Assembly: GCA_002373505.1 (NCBI GenBank)
Contig: DFKE01000016.1
Span: 62,001-126,000 of the forward strand
Source: Bacteroidales bacterium UBA3653
Lineage (GTDB): Bacteria; Bacteroidota; Bacteroidia; Bacteroidales; Paludibacteraceae
Reading direction: 5' to 3'
DNA: 64,000 bases
Below, piece after piece: positions 50,886 through 58,236 of this stretch. The position numbers and the translations under genes are program-made. The notes beneath the pieces were generated by a model that did not search any database, was not told where the DNA came from, and saw nothing but the letters and a program-made list of their open reading frames with translations. Positions within the stretch are counted from its first letter, which is position 1. Each line of letters starts with the position of its first letter.

Positions 50886-50956
50886 GAAAGCCCTATATAG
50901 ACAAAGAACGTGACCGAAGGGAACACCTTATTAAGAGAGAGACCATATCTTTTATG
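50886..50956. repeat. Inverted-repeat pair, right arm, with embedded direct repeat
   Basis: GAAAGCCCTATA (50886-50897) and GAGAGAGACCATATCTTTTA (50935-50954) mirror the left arm at 49281-49324. Between them, AGACAAAGAACGTGACCGAA then GGGAACACCTTATTAA recurs at about 51308-51348 with few changes. The stretch 50612-51060 contains no convincing gene. Confidence 0.65.
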
Positions 50957-51059
50957 TAGTCGGGAGGAATAGGCAAGTTTTGGGAGTGATGTGTATGCCT
51001 CATCGGTGGCGGAGTGGCGCTATGGGGTGTGGTGTGCGCGCGGAGGGAGCCATGCGGGG

Positions 51060-51209
51060 TGTGGGCTGTGCGCGCCTGCGGCGCGCGGGCGCGGGAGAGA
51101 GCGGAGAGCAGCGGAGCAGAGAGGGACGAGGGCACAGGGTCGTTAAGCTCAGCATCGCCGATGGTACTGCACTGCGGAATACCGTGGGAGAGGAGGTAGC
51201 CGCCACTTT
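51060..51209 (+). pseudogene. 5S rRNA-like repeat, right copy
   Basis: GCGCGCCTGCGGCGCGCGGG, GAGAGCGGAGAGCAGCGGAG and then GTTAAGCTCAGCATCGCCGA, GTGGGAGAGGAGGTAGCCGC. Nearly identical over about 140 bases to the left copy, but on the other strand. It contains extra changes in the 3-prime domain (TGCGGAATACCGTGGGAGAG). Confidence 0.6.
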
Positions 51210-51245
51210 GAGAACCTCTGAGATTCGTCTTGGGGGTTCTTTCTT
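51210..51245 (+). terminator. Terminator after the 5S-like sequence (right)
   Basis: GAGAACCTCTGAGATTCGTC and TTGGGGGTTCTTTCTTTG: AGAACC pairs with GGTTCT, with T-rich sequence after. The sequence differs from the left terminator, as expected for two separate rRNA operon ends. Confidence 0.55.
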
Positions 51246-51379
51246 TGTATAGCATGTCCGGCGATGCAAGCGGTAAGCCGACCCCATCCTATAAAGAAAT
51301 TTTGCGGAGCAAAGACAAAGCCGTGAGCGAAGCGAACACCTTATTAAAGGGGGAAAGAAAAAATCGAAATTAGGAAATA

Positions 51380-51410
51380 AAAAAGAGCGTTGATTTAAAA
51401 TCAAACGCTC
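51380..51410 (-). terminator. Terminator overlapping the end of the RES gene
   Basis: Minus strand GAGCGTTTGAT-TTTAA-ATCAACGCTC followed by TTTTTTATTTCC; the stem includes the stop codon of the RES gene. Confidence 0.75.
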
Positions 51411-52390
51411 TCAGTTTGTATATCAATCTTTGTAACCTCAAATTCTTTTACTTCACGACATGTTACTTTATCGTCTTTAAATAGTACAATATTTGCACCT
51501 TCCTTCTTTAGTGAACTTTGGAACATAATTCCATCAAACTTTAGGATCAAGCGAATATATTCGCAAATAAACTGAGTAGGAAGATACTCCATTGAATCTT
51601 TATCATGCCTGCGCATTGGTGTAGAAAGGTCTCTACTGATGGCATTCATTAAGATGCGGTTACGCAAGATAACCAAAGGTTCTGAATCTACACTTAATTG
51701 TTGACTACGATGTCTTGGTATAAGGTTAACCAGACGTACGGTTTCTCCATCTATGACCTGATATTTTCCCACCCATACTCTATCAAGATAAGCAGCCCGT
51801 ACTTCATAGTAACAAGTTTCCGGTTCCGTACACAAGTATAAATATGGAATACCCTCTACATTTGCGCGACCAGCCAATGTTTTATCTACAGACGGCATTC
51901 CTAAGTCCTTCGTAGTAAATTTCACATCCTTTTCTTTGGCTATACGAGCACGGTAAAAACACTTGTTTCCAAAACTATTAAGCACCTCCTCGGAATTAAG
52001 TAGACTATCTCGTAATCCTAAGTTCTCCAAAGGGCTTAAATCACTAAGGAAGCGTGAGGAATATTTAATACTTTCTTTTAATTTTGTCCATTCTCGAAGG
52101 GACTCTGATACATTCTGAGAATAAACAACTAACGTATCTGCATGGAGATTAATATCTGCTAAATCAGACCAACTTAGCGCTTCATCAATGACACGTTTAG
52201 CGGTATCATTATCAGTAAATAAATCCCAATCAGACATTATTTGCTCTGCTAAAGAAAAACCATTTACACTTTGCATGTATGGTTCAAATAGTCCACGAAA
52301 GAAATCACACGCCAATTCTTGATCTAAGTTTCCATCTGGAAACAAAGAAGCGCGCAATTCGTCTGATTTAAAACTATCTACGCTTATCAT
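51401..52390 (-). CDS. RES-domain protein (probable NAD+-degrading)
   Basis: 329 residues. The RES fold occupies about 140-310: CFYRARIAKEKDV (Arg147, Arg149), GRANVEGIPYLYLCTEPETC followed by YYEVRA (Glu196), MEYLPTQFICEYIRL (269-283), and FQSSLKKEGANIVLF. These are the R-x-E-S elements of RES NAD+ phosphorylase toxins. The first 130 residues are helical and resemble the HEPN-like N-terminal extensions attached to some RES domains. It overlaps sce7725 by one base and is last in a three-gene operon. No small antitoxin is adjacent, so the two upstream genes probably control it. Confidence 0.78.
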   Translation of the reverse strand: MISVDSFKSDELRASLFPDGNLDQELACDFFRGLFEPYMQSVNGFSLAEQIMSDWDLFTDNDTAKRVIDEALSWSDLADINLHADTLVVYSQNVSESLREWTKLKESIKYSSRFLSDLSPLENLGLRDSLLNSEEVLNSFGNKCFYRARIAKEKDVKFTTKDLGMPSVDKTLAGRANVEGIPYLYLCTEPETCYYEVRAAYLDRVWVGKYQVIDGETVRLVNLIPRHRSQQLSVDSEPLVILRNRILMNAISRDLSTPMRRHDKDSMEYLPTQFICEYIRLILKFDGIMFQSSLKKEGANIVLFKDDKVTCREVKEFEVTKIDIQTESV

Positions 52391-53304
52391 TAGTTATTTG
52401 CTAAAAAATCATTAATCAACTCCAGGTGATTCCAGACAGAATATTCTTTCAATTTTCCTAATCCAGGATAATGCTCCTCGCTAAGACACTCTAATAATTT
52501 TTCTACCGCTGCCGTTTTAGGACGTGTTGCGTAGAACTCCTGTACATGTATCGCAGCCTCTTTAAATTTGTGTTGTATATTTTCCCGTCCAAATTGATTA
52601 TCTGACAAGAAATGTCTTACCCAAATTTCATCTTCGTTCTTTTTATAAGTCAAATGAATCGCTAATGTAGTTGGAGTCATACCTCCCTCCTGCAACTCTT
52701 TAGGTAACACACAGAAATCCGAAAAACCATCATAATTCTCTTCCTTATAGAATGAATGTTCCTCTGTATATAATTCATCTAAAGCGTTAGCGTATTGAGC
52801 ATTTGAGTTTTGAGAGTGAAATGCATCGGGTTTAAACGTCACTAATCGCTTATTCGCATGTGATAGCCTCTTCTTTAATGAACGACTCATACGACCAACA
52901 ATAGTTCCTACCGACGAATGCATAAGTAGCGGTAATAATCCTTCATTATCTGAGTCAATATCATTTTTAAACACGAGAACTACATCGTGTAAGTCCATAC
53001 TATTCAATTGATCATAAACCAATGAAGATGCACTATCACAGATAAATGCCGGAAAATAATTATGATACCCATCTTTGGCAAGCCATGCATACACATCCTC
53101 CACTTTGTTTCCTTGCGCATTAATCACTACAGCATAAGGAATATCAGCTTTTTCCAAAGCCTCGACCGTTTTATCTAAAGTCAACAAGTCGCGCACAGGT
53201 TCAATTATTGGCATAATATGAGAATAGCGTATAGTAGTAGATTGCGCAATCTCACGCAGTGCCAACATCTCATTCTGCTTACTTCTAAGATACGGATAAT
53301 ACAT
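52390..53304 (-). CDS. sce7725-family protein
   Basis: 304 residues beginning MYYPYLRSKQNEMLALREIA, with IMPIIEPVRDL, YAVVINAQG, PAFICDSASS and WVRHFLSDNQFGRENIQHKF. This is the pattern of the sce7725 family (beta-family-like TIM-barrel-type proteins), which is typically paired with sce7726. No signal or membrane segment is present. It lies five bases after sce7726 and one base overlaps the RES gene. The biochemical role is unknown; in phage-encoded beta proteins the same fold is linked to defence islands. Confidence 0.75.
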   Translation of the reverse strand: MYYPYLRSKQNEMLALREIAQSTTIRYSHIMPIIEPVRDLLTLDKTVEALEKADIPYAVVINAQGNKVEDVYAWLAKDGYHNYFPAFICDSASSLVYDQLNSMDLHDVVLVFKNDIDSDNEGLLPLLMHSSVGTIVGRMSRSLKKRLSHANKRLVTFKPDAFHSQNSNAQYANALDELYTEEHSFYKEENYDGFSDFCVLPKELQEGGMTPTTLAIHLTYKKNEDEIWVRHFLSDNQFGRENIQHKFKEAAIHVQEFYATRPKTAAVEKLLECLSEEHYPGLGKLKEYSVWNHLELINDFLANN

Positions 53305-53309
53305 GATTA

Positions 53310-54173
53310 TTATATTTTTATTGGTATAGACAAATTATTTATAAATGAATTGTATTCATTAAGTGTCATATTAGTAGCCACACCTAACTGCCGGAAACAA
53401 TGGTCGAATTGTTTCAAGGATTGCGTGTTTGTTTTCCTCTGTTTGATTACTCGCATGAAAGATGCTCGTACCTTTCTATTGTCTGCATTAGCCAATAGCT
53501 TTTCGCATTCCTCAAACATATCAAACTCAGAAACAACAGGCAAAGAACCATACAGGTCTTTTACTATACTCTTATATTCCACCGCACGAATGGAACGCAT
53601 CAGCGTGGGAATATCTATGACATCATTCAGCTCTGCTTCTTTTACGATATGGTGTACCAATGAATTTCCCTTGTATTCAAATGTTATTATTCCGATATTG
53701 TCTGGTAATTCTTTGGCATACTTCTTATAACCATCGGATGAGGTCACAAGATAACACTTATCAAACAATTTATTATAATCAGTTAACTGGTGGATTAGTC
53801 GTTTGTCAGAATCATAATCCGTCTTAATTTCGTAAGCCCTACTAATACCATTGAACATAACAAGATCGGCAATAGATTGATCCACATGGAATTCACTAAA
53901 AGATATCGTATCTTGATTTGTAAAATGGCGCAGTAATATCTTATTTATCACTTCATTTTTGAACACGTACTCGCAACGGTAATAACGCATCATAAAGTGA
54001 TATAAATAAGTAAAATATTCAAAGTATGTTCTTTGCTCTTTATTATCCTCAAAAAAGTCACAAATTTTATCAATAGATGTGTACTGACCTTTTAACACTT
54101 CACTAACTACTCTCCTTGAGAAAAGTGAAGAGTATATGCGTGACCGTGCCATATTATCGTACGTTTCTATCAT
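53310..54173 (-). CDS. sce7726-family PD-(D/E)XK protein
   Basis: 287 residues. A helical N-terminus is followed by KNEVINKILL (Glu74), SIADLVMFNGISRAYEIKTD with Asp103, Glu115 and Lys117, then LIHQLTDYNKLFDKCYLVTS. This is a complete PD-(D/E)XK nuclease core. It matches the sce7726 family. It is the first gene of the operon, driven by the promoter at 54197-54227. With sce7725 and the RES protein it makes a likely defence or toxin module; nuclease activity is strongly suggested by the motif but not shown. Confidence 0.78.
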   Translation of the reverse strand: MIETYDNMARSRIYSSLFSRRVVSEVLKGQYTSIDKICDFFEDNKEQRTYFEYFTYLYHFMMRYYRCEYVFKNEVINKILLRHFTNQDTISFSEFHVDQSIADLVMFNGISRAYEIKTDYDSDKRLIHQLTDYNKLFDKCYLVTSSDGYKKYAKELPDNIGIITFEYKGNSLVHHIVKEAELNDVIDIPTLMRSIRAVEYKSIVKDLYGSLPVVSEFDMFEECEKLLANADNRKVRASFMRVIKQRKTNTQSLKQFDHCFRQLGVATNMTLNEYNSFINNLSIPIKI

Positions 54174-54196
54174 TTCTTTGCCGCCTAATTTGGCTG

Positions 54197-54227
54197 CAAA
54201 GTTACTACTTTTTTTTTATACATGCAA
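54197..54227 (-). promoter_or_regulatory. Promoter for the sce7726-sce7725-RES operon
   Basis: Minus-strand TTG (54225-54227), 20 bases, TAACTTTG (54197-54204). Confidence 0.7.
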
Positions 54228-54292
54228 TAGTTTGAAGCACTTTCCTCGCCCAAACATGCATTTTTAGGCGTTTATGACAAAAAAAGAAGAAA

Positions 54293-54326
54293 GACGACGC
54301 TCTATTTGGAGCGTTGTCGATTTTTT
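54293..54326. terminator. Bidirectional terminator
   Basis: GACGACGCTC-TATTTG-GAGCGTTGTC with T-runs on both sides. It ends the 54499 gene on the minus strand. The rest of 54174-54498 is AT-rich without a gene. Confidence 0.75.
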
Positions 54327-54498
54327 TCACTTCTAGCCCTTCCAAAAATGCTATCATTTGAAAGGATTCTTCTGACCCAATGAATTATTTTTAGAAAAAA
54401 ATCGCGATAAAGCAAGTATAACAGCAGTTTCTCATCAACGAATCTCTAATTATTTATATTTAAAACAATTAGTTTGGAGTACTATCATTGACTTCAAC

Positions 54499-55617
54499 TT
54501 ATTTTCCTGTTTGATAATCAATTTTCTTAAACAAATCAGGACGCTTTAATCTTTCTTCCATTAAATCAAACGGAGACAAATTACCATTAATTTTTAATGT
54601 TGTTCCAATAATAGTAGTGCTCTGTGGTGGATTTTTTATCAACTCATATTCATAATTTGTAGGCTCTGTCATTTCAAACTTTTTGCATAATTCCTCACAC
54701 CATCCCTTTTCCGCGTTTTTCTGAATAGGAATAACTATATTATCTGCTAACTCACAATTAATATTCGTGATACCAAAGTCATCCTCTACTTGCGTTGATG
54801 AGTATATTACTCCTTCCCAATTAGTAATTTTGTCCGAGGGCACAATGAGTTTGTGTAACAAAAGTTGCGGCAAAATATATTCTGGTTTAAACTGATTACT
54901 ATATGAGTTAACACGCAACGAACACGCAATTATCATCGGCATATTACATAAATATTTTCTGAAAGCATACTCACTAACAAAAGTCTTACGATCAAGCCTA
55001 AAGTCTAAGAAATACATCTGTGGAATAGTTGATGACAGCCGAAATGCACTAACAAAAAAACTATTCAAGTTTGGTCGATGGCTTTCTTCCCAACAAGTAT
55101 AAATTGATCGTCCCAGATACAAACATGGATATCCTAAAACGCTGTAACGATTAGTACTTATCTTCCCTCTTTTTTCAAAAGGGACATGAAACAAATCACA
55201 CCGTTTGATTTTTCTTTGTGTATCATCGAATTGACGGATACGAAAAAAATACTCGCCAGATGAGATTGAAGTAGCTGGTAGTCCATGACGATCATTCTGA
55301 AATTGATGTTTCCACCACTCATCCATTCTTTTATTGCACACATTAAAATCTCCAGATAAATAAGATTTTATAATCTCTAATGAAGTTTGAGTATTTTTAT
55401 AAACAGCAGCACCTATCCCCTTTTTAGTGCCTATTCCTTTATATGGCACATTAAAAGTATTTGCCTCATTAGAGAACATTATCCCATCTTCTATATATTT
55501 TAATAAATTGTCGAAGATAGACTGCAACCTAATTAAAATATATTCATCTGGATTAGCATAGATGTCTTCCTTTACTTTCTTTATTAGTTCTCGGTATTCT
55601 ATCATCCACTTTTGCAC
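54499..55617 (-). CDS. Second RES-domain-like protein
   Basis: 372 residues. The region about 125-300 has RES-like blocks: YFFRIRQFDDTQRKIKRCDL (paired Arg), KISTNRYSVLGYPCLYLGRS, CWEES (Glu), and EYILPQLLLHKLI with WEGVIYSSTQV (Ser pair). An N-terminal helical extension (about 1-100) and a long C-terminal tail with NYEYELIKNPPQ flank it. Divergent from the first RES protein, with no detectable homology outside the core. It has its own promoter. A toxin-like NAD+ phosphorylase function is inferred from motifs only. Confidence 0.65.
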   Translation of the reverse strand: MQKWMIEYRELIKKVKEDIYANPDEYILIRLQSIFDNLLKYIEDGIMFSNEANTFNVPYKGIGTKKGIGAAVYKNTQTSLEIIKSYLSGDFNVCNKRMDEWWKHQFQNDRHGLPATSISSGEYFFRIRQFDDTQRKIKRCDLFHVPFEKRGKISTNRYSVLGYPCLYLGRSIYTCWEESHRPNLNSFFVSAFRLSSTIPQMYFLDFRLDRKTFVSEYAFRKYLCNMPMIIACSLRVNSYSNQFKPEYILPQLLLHKLIVPSDKITNWEGVIYSSTQVEDDFGITNINCELADNIVIPIQKNAEKGWCEELCKKFEMTEPTNYEYELIKNPPQSTTIIGTTLKINGNLSPFDLMEERLKRPDLFKKIDYQTGK

Positions 55618-55668
55618 TATATGTTCGTGCGCACATTTAAGGTTAACAATTTGTATTTATTCTGGGTG

Positions 55669-55700
55669 CAAAGTTACAACTTTTTTTTGACATAAACAAA
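55669..55700 (-). promoter_or_regulatory. Promoter for the second RES-like gene
   Basis: Minus-strand TTTG (55697-55700), 20 bases, TAACTTTG (55669-55676). Confidence 0.75.
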
Positions 55701-55782
55701 TAAATCTTTAGATTTGAAAGAGGAGAATACAAAAGTTCATAAGCAGGAAACAACACATTCCCTTATCAAAATCAAAACATTA

Positions 55783-55814
55783 TTTGCTTATCTCGAAAAA
55801 TTATTGTATCTTTG
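55783..55814 (+). promoter_or_regulatory. Housekeeping-type promoter upstream of the sigma-barrel fusion
   Basis: TTTG at 55783-55786, 20 bases, TATCTTTG at 55807-55814. It lies upstream of the ECF-type promoter at 55858, so the gene would have basal and autoregulated transcription. Confidence 0.7.
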
Positions 55815-55857
55815 TAAGTCTTTTTGCAAAAAAAAATGAGAAAAATTTGTTGTGTCG

Positions 55858-55890
55858 TGCAGTCTTTTCTATATAGTTGGTACTATTATA
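55858..55890 (+). promoter_or_regulatory. Shared ECF-type promoter, copy 1 (autoregulation)
   Basis: TGCAGTCTTTT at 55858 and GTACTATTATAA at 55880 start 22 bases apart. The same pair and spacing recur at 57586/57608 and 58182/58204. Confidence 0.75.
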
Positions 55891-55910
55891 ATTAGAGACA
55901 TTGTGCCATA

Positions 55911-57581
55911 ATGGAAATCGAACCGCTGATAGAACGGTGTAGGCATGGAGAAGAAGATGCACTCAGTGAACTATACAAGGCATACGCTCCGAAATTACGG
56001 AGTGTGTGCCGGCGGTATATCAGTAATGAAGATATGGTAAACGATGCGCTGCATGACGCTTTCGTTGTTATTTTCACCTCGTTTGACACCTTACGCGAGG
56101 ATAGCAAGGCAGAAGCATGGATGGTGTCTATAGCGAGAAATATAGCCTTGAAATGCAATGATTATGCAGAAATCCTTCCGACTATTTCTATTGAAGAAAT
56201 CAATGATCTTGAACTTCCACCCTCAGAAGAAGGAGAAACCGATGTAAGAGGTCTATCTTTATCTGAAGTAATAAAACTAATAGACCAACTTCCTGAAGGA
56301 TATAAACAAGTATTTCGTTTGTCCGTTTTTGAAGGTCTTACTCACAAAGAGATTGCGGCAATGCTTGGAATAGAGCCGCATTCGTCTTCCTCACAACTTA
56401 CGCGAGCCAAACAAATGCTTCGTAAAATGATGCAGCAATATTGGGTATTGCTTCTATTATTGTTGCTTCCGGCTACTCTACTTCTTATCAAGAAAAGGGA
56501 TAGTCGTCTCGAACCTATTGCCATTACCAATAACGAAAACGCAGAAGAAAGTGTAGAACAGCCAATAGATGATACAGGAATCACAGTAAATCACACTCCT
56601 GCTACCATGCCTGAACATACATCGGCTTTTGAGGATACCATTCCTTTACATTTGGTTGATATTAAAGATGCTCATGCTTTAGCAGACACCATGCCACAAA
56701 TAATGGTAGATTCTATCCCTAAAGATCCGGTTACTCCCTCGCCATATGTCAAAGAGTTAACGCCCAATGATTACATTGCGGAATTGGCAGAGACACCTAT
56801 AAAAAAACAAACAAAACATAAATGGCAAATAACCCTTGCTTATGCAGCGACACCGCTTCCTAGTCTAAACAAAACGGATAATTTTATGACCATACCCGAA
56901 ATATCGGTTGCAAGTGCTCCGGCAGCAAAACTATATAATTGGGGTGACTATATTAACTATGTGGACAACAATGCCGAATCAATGGATTCCACAAGTGCAT
57001 CAAATATGAGACATATAGCTATCATCAACTCCAACAATCCGTTAGATTCACTTTCAGAAAGCAAACACCATGCATTGCCGCTTACGGTTCAACTCTCACT
57101 GAGCAGACAAATAAACGACAAGTGGTCACTTTCTACTGGTTTGAGTTATTCTTTACTGAAATCTACGTATCAAAGCGGCAACGAAAGCACTACAATCAAA
57201 CGTACACAGACATTACATTATTTAGGAGTACCGATTCGATTCAATTATAAATTGGTGGGCGGTTCTCGTTGGAACCTATATGCTTCCGGTGGTTTGCAGG
57301 TGGATATGCCTGTAAGTGGTCGTCTAAATACACAATACTCTTATGGCGGCGCGTACGCGGGCATTAAACCGGCTTCTGTTACCGAACCTATAACCAACGC
57401 GCCATGGATGTTATCTGTTGGTGCAGGAGTGGGTGTACAGGTTGTAATAATACCTCACATGACCTTGTATATAGAGCCCAATCTGAATTACTATGTTCCA
57501 TTAACAAAGGGAGTTGACACCTATCGGACAGAAAGACAATTTGATATCACGCTTCCGGTGGGAATTAGATTTTCTTGGTAA
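55911..57581 (+). CDS. ECF sigma factor fused through a membrane helix to an outer-membrane barrel
   Basis: One frame of 556 residues. Region sigma-2 (about 13-80; YKAYAPKLRSVCRRYISNED, DALHDAFVVIFTSF) and sigma-4 (about 118-172; LIDQLPEGYKQVFRLSVFEG, HKEIAAMLGIEPHSSSSQLT) are complete. A single helix QQYWVLLLLLLLPATLLLIK (about 176-195) follows immediately, then a 100-residue acidic, Pro/Thr-containing linker and a barrel (about 303-556) with LTVQLSLSRQINDKWSLSTG and YLGVPIRFNYKLVGGSRWNL, ending in FSW. The chain would run from cytoplasm through both membranes. Known Bacteroides dual-membrane-spanning anti-sigma factors (Dma type) carry an anti-sigma domain and a separate sigma; here the sigma itself is the cytoplasmic part. 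Release by proteolysis is an inference. Confidence 0.85.
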   Translation: MEIEPLIERCRHGEEDALSELYKAYAPKLRSVCRRYISNEDMVNDALHDAFVVIFTSFDTLREDSKAEAWMVSIARNIALKCNDYAEILPTISIEEINDLELPPSEEGETDVRGLSLSEVIKLIDQLPEGYKQVFRLSVFEGLTHKEIAAMLGIEPHSSSSQLTRAKQMLRKMMQQYWVLLLLLLLPATLLLIKKRDSRLEPIAITNNENAEESVEQPIDDTGITVNHTPATMPEHTSAFEDTIPLHLVDIKDAHALADTMPQIMVDSIPKDPVTPSPYVKELTPNDYIAELAETPIKKQTKHKWQITLAYAATPLPSLNKTDNFMTIPEISVASAPAAKLYNWGDYINYVDNNAESMDSTSASNMRHIAIINSNNPLDSLSESKHHALPLTVQLSLSRQINDKWSLSTGLSYSLLKSTYQSGNESTTIKRTQTLHYLGVPIRFNYKLVGGSRWNLYASGGLQVDMPVSGRLNTQYSYGGAYAGIKPASVTEPITNAPWMLSVGAGVGVQVVIIPHMTLYIEPNLNYYVPLTKGVDTYRTERQFDITLPVGIRFSW

Positions 57582-57585
57582 TAGA

Positions 57586-57619
57586 TGCAGTCTTTTTGAT
57601 GTTTTTTGTACTATATTAT
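57586..57619 (+). promoter_or_regulatory. Shared ECF-type promoter, copy 2
   Basis: TGCAGTCTTTTT at 57586 and GTACTATATTATAA at 57608. It starts five bases after the stop of the sigma-barrel gene and serves the lipoprotein gene at 57648. Confidence 0.75.
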
Positions 57620-57647
57620 AAAGATACATTATAAAACACTTAAAGAC

Positions 57648-58169
57648 ATGAGAACTAAAAAAATCCTCGCTTGGATGATGGCGATAGCCATTACCAGCAT
57701 TACCCTGACGGCTTGCAGCCATGACAAAGAAGTCGAGAATTTCTCCAAAACTTCGCTTCGCGCGTGCGGGCTTTCTCCATCCGGGACGCACAGTAGTAGT
57801 ATCCTTTTCACAGATGACGACATAGAATGGTTCGATGTGAATACACGGGAGATTAAGTTCAAGGATATGTCTGCGCCTTTATATGAGCGCATACGACCAT
57901 TCAACGAGATTGAATTCTATCTTGGCGAAAATAGTTTGTTCGTGGTCAGCAGTTTTGTCGGCTTATGGGATAGCCGCATCTTTGAAGATCTTGTGCTATG
58001 CTATGGAAATCAAGAATCTACAGATATTGACGGGAAATATTATTTATACGACTGCTATCCGCTCCAGTACCTTGATACGGAAGCAGTTATAGCCAATCAA
58101 AAGAAAAATGCTCTACAATGGGATATATTTATTTCATACTTGAGAAGTAAAGGGAAACTAAAAAAATAA
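57648..58169 (+). CDS. Lipoprotein of unknown function, sigma-barrel target
   Basis: From the ATG at 57648 (MRTKKILAWMMAIAITSITL) the 173-residue product has a lipobox TAC with Cys at about residue 23. The mature part has no known domain: DDDIEWFDVNTREIKFKDMS and FNEIEFYLGENSLFVVSSFV suggest a small alpha-beta fold. An upstream ATG at 57606 would overlap the promoter and is not used. It is preceded by the shared ECF-type promoter, so it should respond to the sigma-barrel protein. Localisation to the outer membrane is likely. Confidence 0.75.
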   Translation: MRTKKILAWMMAIAITSITLTACSHDKEVENFSKTSLRACGLSPSGTHSSSILFTDDDIEWFDVNTREIKFKDMSAPLYERIRPFNEIEFYLGENSLFVVSSFVGLWDSRIFEDLVLCYGNQESTDIDGKYYLYDCYPLQYLDTEAVIANQKKNALQWDIFISYLRSKGKLKK

Positions 58170-58181
58170 GTTTTATCCTTA

Positions 58182-58216
58182 TGCAGTCCTTCGTTGCAGT
58201 TTTGTACTATATAAGT
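58182..58216 (+). promoter_or_regulatory. Shared ECF-type promoter, copy 3
   Basis: TGCAGTCCTTC at 58182 and GTACTATATAA at 58204. It lies before the radical SAM/oxidoreductase operon. Confidence 0.75.
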
Positions 58217-58236
58217 AGAAACTGCAACGATTTTTT

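Noticed and set aside
50612..50900. Open frames opposite each other at 50.6-50.9 kb
   Set aside because: They have no start context, no family resemblance and lie in a repeat-rich intergenic stretch.
57606..57647. Upstream start for the lipoprotein
   Set aside because: The ATG at 57606 overlaps the ECF-type promoter. The lipoprotein signal begins at 57648.
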